The position numbers and the translations under genes were made by a program. The notes below the pieces were generated by a model, which was given only the letters and a program-made list of their open reading frames with translations, was not told the origin of the DNA and made no database searches. 64,000 bases of DNA from JAGQNP01 sp038257245 (GTDB lineage Bacteria; Patescibacteriota; Saccharimonadia; Saccharimonadales; JACQNP01), in the NCBI GenBank assembly GCA_038257245.1, contig JBBSJL010000001.1:1-64000 (forward strand), given 5' to 3'. Below are positions 1 to 8,241 of the stretch, piece by piece (position 1 is the first letter of the stretch; each line of letters begins with the position of its first letter).

Positions 1-21
1 ATTTAGACACTAAATTCACAT

Positions 22-28
22 GGAAGGA
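22..28 (+). promoter_or_regulatory. Shine-Dalgarno site fixing the GTG start of proS
   Basis: The purine block AAGGAGA lies about 8 nt before the GTG at 37. It supports GTG as the start and shows that conventional SD-led initiation is also used in this genome, next to the many SD-less genes. Confidence 0.6.
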
Positions 29-36
29 GAGAGTAG

Positions 37-1314
37 GTGCGATTATCAGAGTCATTTATAAAGACCAGAAAACAAGTTCCTGCAGATGAGACTGCACGCA
101 ATGCTCAACTATTGATACAGGCTGGGTTCATTCATAAAGAAATGGCAGGAGTTTACACCTTGCTGCCATTTGGTTACAAAGTTGTAGAAAATATCATAGC
201 AATCGTGAAGTCTGAGATGGATGCTGTTGGCGGAATACAGATGAAGACCTCCGCACTACAATCAAAAGAGGTATGGGAAAAAACTAATCGTTGGGATAAC
301 GATATTGTCGATAACTGGTTTAAGACTACCCTAAAAAATGGTACAGAGTTGGGGTTATCGTTTACTAACGAAGAGGCATATTCAAACCTAATGCGAAACT
401 TCATACGTTCCCATAAAGATTTGCCCGCCTATCCGTATGATTTTAAAACTATATTCAGAAATGAAACTCGGAGCAAGTCTGGCATCATGAGGGGTCGGGA
501 GTTTTACTGGAAAGCACTATACTCATTTTCTAAGAACAAATCTGAGCACGATGCGTTTTACGAAGAAATGAAAAAAGCTTATTTGCGTGTATTTAGCAGA
601 GTGGGCATTGGGGATGTAACGTATCTTACTTTTGCATCCGGTGGCACCTTTTCAAAATATTCACATGAGTTTCAGACAGTGTCTTCTGCTGGTGAGGACT
701 TGATATATATTGATAAAGAAAAGAACATAGCCATCAATAAAGAGGTTTTTAGCGATGAGGTGCTCAAAGATGTTGGTGTTACAAAAGGGTTGCTTGTTAA
801 AGAAAAGGCCATCGAGGTTGGCAACATATTTTCGCTTGAGTATAAATTCTCAAATCCTTTTGGGCTAACCTATACAGATGAACAGGGCGAAGAATTACCT
901 GTTTTTATGGGATCTTACGGTATCGGTATAACTCGCTTAATGGGTACGGTTGCAGAGGTACTCTCTGATGACAAGGGGCTTGTTTGGCCGGCAAATATCG
1001 CGCCAGCGCTGGTGTACTTAGCATTGCTGGGAGACAGTCCAGACACAGTAGAGTATGCCGATAGTATTTATAAAGATCTTTGTGATAACGGTGTTGAAGT
1101 AATTTACGACGACCGTGATATGCGTCCAGGTGAAAAGTTTGCTGATGCGGACCTGATGGGCATACCACACCGAGTCGTGATTAGTGAAAAGACTGTCGGA
1201 CAAGATAAGATTGAATATAAATTTAGAACCAGCAAGGAAGCGGAGTTGGTTACACGGGATAAGTTGATCAAATTAGTAAAACAAGACCAAGGTGACATAG
1301 GTAGTAAGGAGTAA
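37..1314 (+). CDS. proS: Prolyl-tRNA synthetase, short form without the INS editing domain
   Basis: Charges tRNA-Pro with proline in the cytoplasm. Class II motifs are visible: motif 2 around residues 138-158 (IFRNETR, then REFYWKALYSF) and motif 3 near residue 292 (GSYGIGITRLMG). The anticodon-binding domain fills about residues 325-420. At 425 aa it lacks the roughly 180-residue INS domain that edits Ala-tRNA-Pro between motifs 2 and 3 in most bacterial enzymes; the length matches the short alpha-proteobacterial-like form. The start is a GTG behind a good SD. greA follows 4 nt later, so the two are probably co-transcribed. Identification is secure; substrate proofreading must come from elsewhere or be absent. 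Confidence 0.95.
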   Translation: MRLSESFIKTRKQVPADETARNAQLLIQAGFIHKEMAGVYTLLPFGYKVVENIIAIVKSEMDAVGGIQMKTSALQSKEVWEKTNRWDNDIVDNWFKTTLKNGTELGLSFTNEEAYSNLMRNFIRSHKDLPAYPYDFKTIFRNETRSKSGIMRGREFYWKALYSFSKNKSEHDAFYEEMKKAYLRVFSRVGIGDVTYLTFASGGTFSKYSHEFQTVSSAGEDLIYIDKEKNIAINKEVFSDEVLKDVGVTKGLLVKEKAIEVGNIFSLEYKFSNPFGLTYTDEQGEELPVFMGSYGIGITRLMGTVAEVLSDDKGLVWPANIAPALVYLALLGDSPDTVEYADSIYKDLCDNGVEVIYDDRDMRPGEKFADADLMGIPHRVVISEKTVGQDKIEYKFRTSKEAELVTRDKLIKLVKQDQGDIGSKE

Positions 1315-1318
1315 TAAT

Positions 1319-1774
1319 ATGAACAAACAATTTCACTTAACAAAACAGGGGATACAAGAATTAAATGACGAACTTAAGGTACTAGTTGCCAAACGACCAG
1401 ATATTGCCGAGCGGATCAAGACTGCTCGAGAATTTGGCGATTTGAGTGAGAACGCCGAGTACAGTTCTGCGAGGCAAGATCAAGAGCGAGTAGAAAGCCG
1501 AATATCAGAAATAGAACACATATTGTTAAATGTAGACGAGATCAAAAAACCTAAAGGCGAAGCAAAAGTCCAACTAGGATCCAAAGTCGTACTTAAAAAT
1601 GGCACTACCAAAGAATTCCAGGTAGTTGGAACGGTAGAGGCCGATCCAATGAATGGCAAAATATCTGACGAATCTCCTATCGGGTTGGCATTAATGGGCA
1701 AAAAGGTTGGAGAAGAAGTAGAAATTAAAACCCCAGCTAATATCACAATGTACAAAGTAATGAGCATTACCTAG
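1319..1774 (+). CDS. greA: Transcription elongation factor GreA
   Basis: Rescues backtracked RNA polymerase by stimulating cleavage of the transcript 3' end in the secondary channel. The N-terminal coiled coil covers about residues 1-75 and carries the acidic tip (FGDLSENAEY, with D41 and E44 matching the family's catalytic acids). The C-terminal FKBP-like domain covers about 80-151 (SPIGLALMGKKVGEEVEI). Length is typical (about 158 aa). An AAGGAG Shine-Dalgarno sequence sits 7-8 nt before the ATG. It directly follows proS and is followed by a strong terminator, so proS-greA looks like a two-gene unit. Confidence 0.96.
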   Translation: MNKQFHLTKQGIQELNDELKVLVAKRPDIAERIKTAREFGDLSENAEYSSARQDQERVESRISEIEHILLNVDEIKKPKGEAKVQLGSKVVLKNGTTKEFQVVGTVEADPMNGKISDESPIGLALMGKKVGEEVEIKTPANITMYKVMSIT

Positions 1775-1879
1775 CGTCGAGAAGTTATTAATGAAAATCA
1801 CTAATCATTCAAAAAACTTATATATATTGCCCCTACGGAGGCTGTTCTCTTAGAATTGTTTAAATAATCTCTTTAGAAT

Positions 1880-1910
1880 ACGCCTCTGTCTTGTCAGGGG
1901 CGTCTTTTAT
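1880..1910 (+). terminator. Intrinsic terminator after greA
   Basis: A 9-bp stem ACGCCTCTG / CAGGGGCGT (1880-1888 and 1895-1903, one T-G wobble) with loop TCTTGT is followed by a T-rich run (TCTTTTATTTT). The upstream segments GCCCCT (1829-1834) and GAGGC (1838-1842) are complementary to the right and left arms, so an alternative, mutually exclusive fold is possible. Confidence 0.8.
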
Positions 1911-1942
1911 TTTACAAATTAAAAGCACTAATAAGGAAAAAT

Positions 1943-2182
1943 ATGGAAAACGAAATCAATCCACCGCTACAATTCGATGAGTTGCAGGAAAATACTTTCA
2001 GAGAGCGAGCCATAATGAGGTTATTAACAGATCACAGCGACATGGATGAAGTTAGGTTAGAAAGTTGGCTAGCTATGTTAAACGACGTAGAGCCTGGCGC
2101 TAGAGTAATGGCTGCAACTGCAGTTTGGACAATGATGGAGGTTAGGGATAATCATAAACACAGAAATCAGATCAGCTCTTGA
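1943..2182 (+). CDS. Small hypothetical protein (79 aa) upstream of lysS
   Basis: I do not recognise this family. The product is a short, acidic, soluble-looking protein with helical character (DMDEVRLESWLAMLNDVE) and no signal peptide or membrane segment. An AAGGA Shine-Dalgarno sequence lies about 7 nt before the ATG, which supports translation. It sits between the greA terminator and lysS, 31 nt before lysS, and may share a transcript with it. No function is proposed. Confidence 0.6.
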   Translation: MENEINPPLQFDELQENTFRERAIMRLLTDHSDMDEVRLESWLAMLNDVEPGARVMAATAVWTMMEVRDNHKHRNQISS

Positions 2183-2213
2183 TAACAGATGCATTCTAAG
2201 AGATACTAATTGA

Positions 2214-4172
2214 ATGGCTACATTAAAAGAACTGAGAGATGAACGGTTACGGAAGTTAGACGAACTAAAACAACTAGGTGTCAATTCATATCCGGCTACT
2301 GCTAAACGCACCCAAGACACGCAACACTTGATTACAGAATTTGCAGAGTTGGAGGGTAGTGTGGTTACGACAGTTGGTCGCATTGTTTCTATTCGTAAAT
2401 TCGGCAAAATAGCCTTTATCGTCATTAAGGACGATGGAGATGAATTCCAATTGGTGTGGCGACATGATGATAAGGCTAAAGCCGATCGCGGGAACAGTGA
2501 ATTGCTTCTTGGTGATATTGGTTTGTTAGATTCAGGCGACTTTATTGAGGCCACAGGGACTGTCATGAAAACTCAAACAGGCGAAAAATCCGTTGAGATT
2601 AAACAGTTACGGATATTGACTAAGTCGTTACGACCACTCCCGACGTCGCAAGATGGGTTTACCAACAAAGAAGAACGTCTAAGACGTCGCTACGTTGATA
2701 TGAATGTTAATGAACATGTTCGGCAGCGGTATATTCGCCGAAGTAAATTTTGGCAAGCCACAAGGGACTTCTTGAATGACAATGGTTTTATAGAGATTAA
2801 TACGCCAGTTTTAGAGCATACAACTGGCGGAGCAGATGCCACACCGTTTGTTACACATATGGATGCGCTGGATCAGGATTTCTATCTTCGTATTTCACAT
2901 GAATTGCCACTAAAGAGATTGATTGGCGGGGGCTACGAAAAAGTTTACGATATTGGTCCACGCTTTAGGAATGAAAATTATAGTGATGAACACTTGCCAG
3001 AGCATATAGCCATGGAATGGTACTGGTCATACGCCGATTGGCGAGATGGTATGAAGCTTATGACTCAAATGTATAAATATGTTCTAGAGAGGACGTTCGG
3101 TACTCTAAAATTTAAGTTAGATAAATTCGAAATTGATCTCAGCAAAGAATGGGAAGAGTGGGACTACTCAGAAACTATAAAGAAGAAGTACGGGATTGAC
3201 CCTATGGACTGTACGATTGGCGAAGTCAAAAAAGCACTAAAGGACAATAAGCTCGAGGTGGAAAAGACTGAAAATATCGCGCGCGGTATAGATAAATTAT
3301 GGAAGAATATTCGCAAGGATGTAGCAGGCCCGGTGTGGCTGATTAATACACCGCTGTTAATTAGCCCATTAGCTAAATCTAATACTGATAATCCACAAAC
3401 TGTTCAACGGTTTCAGCCTGTCATTGCTGGTTCAGAACTAGGGAACGGTTTTTCTGAGCTGAATGACCCCATCGATCAATTAGATAGATTTCTAGAGCAG
3501 CAAAAGATGAGAGATGCTGGTGATGAGGAGGCCATGATGCTAGATATCGATTTTGTTGAAATGCTGGAATATGGCATGCCGCCAACTTGTGGTTGGGGAT
3601 TTAGTGAGAGAGTATTCTGGATTTTTGAAGGTGTTTCTGCAAGGGAAGGTGTACCGTTCCCACAAATGCGCGCCGAAATAGACGAAGTCACTAAATCTAT
3701 ATACCCTGAAGTATTCGCAGAGCAAAACACTTCACATTTGTATACAAAACCCCAGGATTTTAATAAACGAGTTGTCATAGTTGTTAACAAAGAGTTAGAA
3801 ACTTGGCAAATGGCCAATTCAGTAGCACACATGAGTGCCTATATGGGTAATCAACTTAGTAAGGACCAGTTTGATACGGGTGACTTTTTTCTAACGCATG
3901 ACGGTAAAAAACTCCCGAGGAATAGTCAATACCCCATTATTATTAAACGTTCCAACGAGAAAGATCTTCATAAATTGTTAGGAAAGGTTCGTGATGCTAA
4001 GTTAAAACACCATGTTTTTATAAAAGAGATGCAAGATACAACCAATGACCAGGAGATCGTAGAGGCTCTAAAAACCCAAACAGAACAAGATACTGGTTTT
4101 TATGGTATAGCAATTTTTGGTGATAATGAGGCTGTTAATTTACTTACCAAGAACTTTCAGCTTTATAAGTAA
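2214..4172 (+). CDS. lysS: Lysyl-tRNA synthetase (class II) with C-terminal DUF2000-like domain
   Basis: Charges tRNA-Lys with lysine. The order of domains is: N-terminal OB-fold anticodon-binding domain (about residues 40-130), class II core with motif 2 near residues 252-275 (FRNENYSDEHLPEH) and motif 3 near 460. Motif 3 is divergent (GWGFSERVFW where most LysRS have GIGIDRL). The core ends near residue 497. Residues about 510-652 are an extra domain that matches DUF2000 by pattern (RVVIVVNKELETWQMAN, then a YPIIIKRS strand and a HHVFIKEM strand); DUF2000 has a peptidyl-tRNA-hydrolase-2-like fold. At 652 aa the protein is about 150 aa longer than usual LysRS. The synthetase call is sure; the role of the tail is not known. 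Confidence 0.93.
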   Translation: MATLKELRDERLRKLDELKQLGVNSYPATAKRTQDTQHLITEFAELEGSVVTTVGRIVSIRKFGKIAFIVIKDDGDEFQLVWRHDDKAKADRGNSELLLGDIGLLDSGDFIEATGTVMKTQTGEKSVEIKQLRILTKSLRPLPTSQDGFTNKEERLRRRYVDMNVNEHVRQRYIRRSKFWQATRDFLNDNGFIEINTPVLEHTTGGADATPFVTHMDALDQDFYLRISHELPLKRLIGGGYEKVYDIGPRFRNENYSDEHLPEHIAMEWYWSYADWRDGMKLMTQMYKYVLERTFGTLKFKLDKFEIDLSKEWEEWDYSETIKKKYGIDPMDCTIGEVKKALKDNKLEVEKTENIARGIDKLWKNIRKDVAGPVWLINTPLLISPLAKSNTDNPQTVQRFQPVIAGSELGNGFSELNDPIDQLDRFLEQQKMRDAGDEEAMMLDIDFVEMLEYGMPPTCGWGFSERVFWIFEGVSAREGVPFPQMRAEIDEVTKSIYPEVFAEQNTSHLYTKPQDFNKRVVIVVNKELETWQMANSVAHMSAYMGNQLSKDQFDTGDFFLTHDGKKLPRNSQYPIIIKRSNEKDLHKLLGKVRDAKLKHHVFIKEMQDTTNDQEIVEALKTQTEQDTGFYGIAIFGDNEAVNLLTKNFQLYK

Positions 4173-4252
4173 AGGAAAAAACATAAACTAATTAACGGGT
4201 ATGAAATTAGATTTACTCGGTATTTCTTTAATAATCTTAACCTCAAACGTAG

Positions 4253-4295
4253 CATAAGTATAAATAGAACAAATATGTTGTTCATAATACTTATG
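4253..4295 (+). other. Two-tier hairpin upstream of the ABC transporter genes
   Basis: The 179-nt gap after lysS holds a nested inverted repeat: CATAAGTAT (4253-4261) with ATACTTATG (4287-4295), and inside it GAACAA (4267-4272) with TTGTTC (4278-4283). There is no T-run, so it is not a standard terminator. It could be an mRNA leader structure or an operator for the downstream ABC operon. I see no clear -35/-10 pair in the rest of the gap. Confidence 0.4.
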
Positions 4296-4351
4296 TAAAT
4301 ACTCGAAGTTTTATAGGATTTTCGTTAGAATGTAGGTAATAGGAGGGGTAG

Positions 4352-5074
4352 TTGATAGAAGTAAAAAATCTCACAAAAATCTATGGCAAAAAAGATAATC
4401 TGTTTATTGCCCTAAAAGATGTCAATCTTAAGATCCCCGACAAATCTACCGTTGCTATCATCGGTAAGAGCGGAAGTGGCAAGAGCACGCTTATGCACAT
4501 TATGAGCGGGATTGATCGCCCAACTGACGGCCAGATCGTTATTGACGGTAAAGATTTGCACGATTTGAAGCGAAAAGAAATGGATAGGTTTAGAGCAGAA
4601 GAAATGAGCTTTATATTCCAATCATTTTTTGTAGAAGCCAACCAAACATGTTATCAGAACGTTGCCTTGCCGTTAGAAATTGCAGGGGTACCTACAAGAC
4701 GTCGGCGAACAATGATAGAAAAAGCTCTAGGTAGAGTGGACTTGAGCGACAAAATAGAATCCAAGGCAAAAAATTTATCTGGTGGGCAAAAGCAACGTTT
4801 AGCCATTGCTCGTGCAATTGTAAACAAACCAAAGATCATATTTGCCGATGAGCCTACTGGCAATCTGGATTCAGTAACTGGTGAGAAAATAATTGATCTG
4901 TTATTTGAACTTAATAAGACGCTTGGGTGCACAGTTTGTATTGTTACTCACGATCACGAGCTAGCTTCCAGATGTAAAATCCAGGTAAATATTAAAGATG
5001 GCCAAATAGAATCTTCACAGGAACTAAGCAAACCTAAAACGGCTAGAAAAGAATCTAGAGGTATAAAGAAATGA
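4352..5074 (+). CDS. ABC transporter ATP-binding protein, MacB/LolD type
   Basis: Powers a MacB-type transporter with the permease encoded next. The Walker A motif GKSGSGKST is at about residues 38-46, the signature LSGGQKQRLAIARA near 140, and Walker B with FADEPTGNLD near 160-170. The length (240 aa) is typical. The start is TTG at 4352, preceded by a strong SD (AGGAGG, 5-nt spacer). The stop overlaps the permease ATG (ATGA). The substrate cannot be read from the sequence; related systems handle lipoproteins, peptides or antibiotics, or act mechanically on the envelope. Confidence 0.9.
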   Translation: MIEVKNLTKIYGKKDNLFIALKDVNLKIPDKSTVAIIGKSGSGKSTLMHIMSGIDRPTDGQIVIDGKDLHDLKRKEMDRFRAEEMSFIFQSFFVEANQTCYQNVALPLEIAGVPTRRRRTMIEKALGRVDLSDKIESKAKNLSGGQKQRLAIARAIVNKPKIIFADEPTGNLDSVTGEKIIDLLFELNKTLGCTVCIVTHDHELASRCKIQVNIKDGQIESSQELSKPKTARKESRGIKK

Positions 5075-6456
5075 AGTCCCTAGACTTAATTAAACGAGCC
5101 GGAAGGTCATTAGCAACCGCAAAAGCCCGAACTATTTTGACTGCCTTAGCTATTGCTGTCGGTGGTTTTACTCTTACATTGACATTGGCAGCAAGCAACG
5201 GCGCAACACAGTACGGAGAAAGATTGATTAGTAGTAATTTTGATCCATCAGAACTAATTGTTGGTAGAGACAAGGAAGTTTCTAACGATGGCACCCCGTC
5301 TGATAGGCCGCAGGAGTACGATGAATCAATAACTAGTGTTAGTACGGGCGGACCTGGTACTAGTCTGCAAATAAAGCGAGTATCGCAAGAGGATGTAGAA
5401 GAACTGAGAGAGTTACAATATATAGAACAAGTCCGTGAAAGCTATCAAATTGATATGCGCTACGTAACGGCCGAAGGACAGAGTAAATATACTGGTGCTG
5501 TTGAGGCTTACAATCCCGCCCAGAAGCCTGAAACCAGGAGCGGTGAATTACCAGATTCTGGGGATATACCCGAAGGAACTATTCTTTTGCCAGAAGTTTA
5601 CTTGGATCAACTTGGTTTGGGGGATGCAGAAGAGGCTATCGGCAGATCAATATCAATCACAGTTCAACAACCGTTTAACCCAGAAACAGTCCAAAGTCTA
5701 TTGTCTGGTAAAGATCAAGTAAGCCCAGCAGAATTTGATGCCGAAAGTCTAAAGCCAAAAGAACTTACCACGGAGTATAAAATTGCCGGTATTACAAAAA
5801 AGCCGACAACAAGTCTAAGTTTTGGAGTTTCACCAATGCTTATAAGCAGTAAAGACGCCAAGGAATTATATGACTTTACCCAAAAAGGAACGCCAGATTA
5901 CCAGAAATATTTGTTTGTGTATGCAAGGGTCGTTGACGGTCAGGATGAAACAAAATTACTGGAGGCCCAACAAAAGTTGGAGGGTCTAGATTACGAAGTA
6001 CAGAGCATCAAAGATATTCAAGCAACCATCAATCAGTTTATAAGTGTGTTACAGATAATTGTCACAGTGTTTGGAGTGATTACCCTGGTTGCTTCGGTGT
6101 TTGGAGTTATTAATACTCAATATATTAGTGTGCTGGAACGAACACGGGAAATTGGACTGATGAAAGCACTGGGTATGCGACGTGCCGATGTAAGCAGACT
6201 GTTTATACTAGAGGCAACTTGGATTGGTTTTCTTGGAGGAGTTATTGGTGCAATATTAGCACTACTACTTGGGTTTGCAACAAATCCGTTTATTTCTGAT
6301 AAGTTGGATCTTGGTAAAGATAGATTGCTGGTATTTAGAGCTGACCAAATTATAATTTTAATTCTGATCTTAATGCTAGTGGCAACGATTGCAGGGTTGC
6401 TGCCAGCTCGAAAAGCCGCCAAACTCGATCCAATCGAGGCCCTAAGAACCGAGTGA
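5071..6456 (+). CDS. ABC transporter permease, MacB/FtsX family
   Basis: Membrane partner of the preceding ATPase. A first transmembrane helix at about residues 20-40 is followed by a roughly 280-residue extracytoplasmic MacB-type domain and then the FtsX-type domain (about 320-455) with three helices. The conserved cytoplasmic motif between them is visible (TREIGLMKALGMRRADV), and the end carries the usual PARKAAKLDPIEALR. Translation is coupled by the ATGA overlap. The stop is TGA, evidence for the standard code here. The family is clear; substrate unknown. Confidence 0.9.
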   Translation: MKSLDLIKRAGRSLATAKARTILTALAIAVGGFTLTLTLAASNGATQYGERLISSNFDPSELIVGRDKEVSNDGTPSDRPQEYDESITSVSTGGPGTSLQIKRVSQEDVEELRELQYIEQVRESYQIDMRYVTAEGQSKYTGAVEAYNPAQKPETRSGELPDSGDIPEGTILLPEVYLDQLGLGDAEEAIGRSISITVQQPFNPETVQSLLSGKDQVSPAEFDAESLKPKELTTEYKIAGITKKPTTSLSFGVSPMLISSKDAKELYDFTQKGTPDYQKYLFVYARVVDGQDETKLLEAQQKLEGLDYEVQSIKDIQATINQFISVLQIIVTVFGVITLVASVFGVINTQYISVLERTREIGLMKALGMRRADVSRLFILEATWIGFLGGVIGAILALLLGFATNPFISDKLDLGKDRLLVFRADQIIILILILMLVATIAGLLPARKAAKLDPIEALRTE

Positions 6457-6480
6457 TAAGTATAAATTGACTGACTAGCA

Positions 6481-6486
6481 TATAAT
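6481..6486 (+). promoter_or_regulatory. -10 box of a leaderless promoter for the LysA-family gene
   Basis: A perfect TATAAT ends 7 nt before the ATG at 6494, placing transcription start at or next to the start codon. No SD sequence is present. No good -35 element is seen at 17 nt. Confidence 0.6.
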
Positions 6487-6493
6487 TGTTCAT

Positions 6494-7666
6494 ATGATAA
6501 AGACCAGCTTAATTAACAAAAATACTGCCAACAACCTTGTGTCTGAACATGGCACGCCGCTGTTTGTTTATAGTAAGTCAAAACTTATTGAGTCAGCGCA
6601 CCAAATGATTAATATCAATGCGCCATTTGGGCTTACGGTTCGTTACGCGATGAAAGCAAACCCGAATATAGATGTATTAAAAGTTTTTCTAGACGAGGGG
6701 ATTAGTATTGATGCAAGTTCGGGCTTTGAGGCAGATGCTGCAATAGTGGCTGGCTATAAGCCAGGGAGTATATTACTGACTAGTCAACAAATTCCTGACA
6801 ACTTGAGTTATCTAATTGAGCAAGGTGTTCAATATAATGCGACTTCTCTTCATCAATTAGAACGTTATGGAGAAATGTTTCCCGGTTGTGAAGTAAGTGT
6901 GCGTATTAACCCAGGAGTTGGCTCGGGACACTCATTTAAGACCAATGTCGGAGGTATTAGTAGTAGCTTCGGTATTTGGCATGAATATATACCTCAAGTA
7001 CATAAACTAACCCAAAAATATAACTTAAACGTCGTCAGAATTCACACACATATAGGATCTGGCGCTGATCCGAAAATATGGCAGGATGTTATTGATCTCA
7101 GCCTAGGCATAACAAATGAATTTCAAAATGCAAAAATCATAAATCTTGGAGGAGGATTTAAAATTGCTAGAGTACCTGGAGAAAAAGCTTCGGACATGAA
7201 TTTGATCGGCAAGGCTTTGAGTAAAGCTCTCACCGAATTTGCAAATAATTCTGGCAGAAATTTGCATCTAGAACTAGAACCAGGTACGTTTTTGGTTGCA
7301 AATGCAGGGGTGCTTTTAGCCCAAGTAGAAGACATCGTTGATACGGGTCCTAATGGCTACAATTTCATCAAACTAAACACAGGCATGAATGACATACTAC
7401 GACCTGGTCTTTATGGTGCTCAACACCCGATAGAGGTATTGACTGGTTCAAAAGAGTATAAAGATTACGTTGTAGTTGGCCATAACTGTGAATCGGGTGA
7501 TTTACTAACTACTGCCCCAGGAAATCCTGAAACTTTATTACCTAGGCGGCTGCCCGTACCCCAAATTAAAGACATAGTTGTAATAGGTGGGGTTGGTGCG
7601 TATTGTGCCAGTATGGCTACACATGGTTATAATTCATATCCAAACGCCAAGGAGCTGATGGTTTAG
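6494..7666 (+). CDS. lysA: PLP-dependent decarboxylase of the diaminopimelate decarboxylase family
   Basis: A fold type III PLP enzyme. The Schiff-base lysine is K54 in YAMKANPN; further family motifs are HIGSGAD (about residue 188), NLGGGF, EPGTFLVANAG (about 266) and the C-terminal CESGD (about 336) with the active-site Cys from the partner subunit. The pattern fits meso-DAP decarboxylase (lysine formation), length 390 aa against a usual 410-420. No other lysine-pathway gene lies in the window, so an ornithine/arginine-type decarboxylase of the same family is possible. The downstream msrA begins 2 nt after the stop. Confidence 0.8.
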   Translation: MIKTSLINKNTANNLVSEHGTPLFVYSKSKLIESAHQMININAPFGLTVRYAMKANPNIDVLKVFLDEGISIDASSGFEADAAIVAGYKPGSILLTSQQIPDNLSYLIEQGVQYNATSLHQLERYGEMFPGCEVSVRINPGVGSGHSFKTNVGGISSSFGIWHEYIPQVHKLTQKYNLNVVRIHTHIGSGADPKIWQDVIDLSLGITNEFQNAKIINLGGGFKIARVPGEKASDMNLIGKALSKALTEFANNSGRNLHLELEPGTFLVANAGVLLAQVEDIVDTGPNGYNFIKLNTGMNDILRPGLYGAQHPIEVLTGSKEYKDYVVVGHNCESGDLLTTAPGNPETLLPRRLPVPQIKDIVVIGGVGAYCASMATHGYNSYPNAKELMV

Positions 7667-7667
7667 T

Positions 7668-8186
7668 ATGGAAAGTATTGTTTTAGGGGGCGGATGTTTC
7701 TGGTGCCTGGAAGCAACCTATCAACTAATCCGAGGTGTTGTGTCTGTTGTACCAGGCTACGGCGGTGGATCTTCGGATAACCCAGATTATTGGAGCGTTC
7801 ATGATGACAAAAACGGACATGCAGAAGTGGTACAAGTCACTTTTGATCCAAGCATCATTATACTAAACGAAATACTAGATATATTTTGGGTTATCCACGA
7901 TCCAACTACACAAGATAAGCAAGGTAATGACGTTGGCCCAGAATATAGATCGATAATTCTTTACATGGGAAAGCAAAAGCCCGTTATAGACGTGTCACTA
8001 AATAATGCCCAAAAACTTTGGGATAACCCAATAGTTACCGAAGCTAACAAACTAGATAAATTTTACGAAGCAGAGCCAGAACACCACAATTACTTTGTAA
8101 ATCATCCCGAACAGGCATATTGTCAGGTAATAATTAATACGAAGCTAGCCAAATTGCGTAATAGGTTTGCCGATAAACTGAAGTAA
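7668..8186 (+). CDS. msrA: Peptide methionine sulfoxide reductase MsrA
   Basis: Reduces S-methionine sulfoxide in proteins and free methionine. The catalytic motif GGCFWC is at residues 8-13 (C10 catalytic), followed by VVPGYGGG and, later, EYRSIIL (about residue 89). Length (172 aa) is typical. There is no signal peptide, so it should act in the cytoplasm. It starts 2 nt after the upstream decarboxylase gene and probably depends on the same leaderless promoter. Confidence 0.95.
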   Translation: MESIVLGGGCFWCLEATYQLIRGVVSVVPGYGGGSSDNPDYWSVHDDKNGHAEVVQVTFDPSIIILNEILDIFWVIHDPTTQDKQGNDVGPEYRSIILYMGKQKPVIDVSLNNAQKLWDNPIVTEANKLDKFYEAEPEHHNYFVNHPEQAYCQVIINTKLAKLRNRFADKLK

Positions 8187-8228
8187 ATCGTAGACAATAA
8201 AACCGCACCTCTTTGTAACAGAGTGTGG

Positions 8229-8234
8229 TATAGT
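8229..8234 (+). promoter_or_regulatory. Extended -10 box (TGG TATAGT), leaderless promoter
   Basis: TATAGT preceded by TGG (8226-8228) ends 7 nt before the ATG at 8242. There is no SD sequence, so the mRNA probably starts at the start codon. Confidence 0.6.
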
Positions 8235-8241
8235 TTTATGC

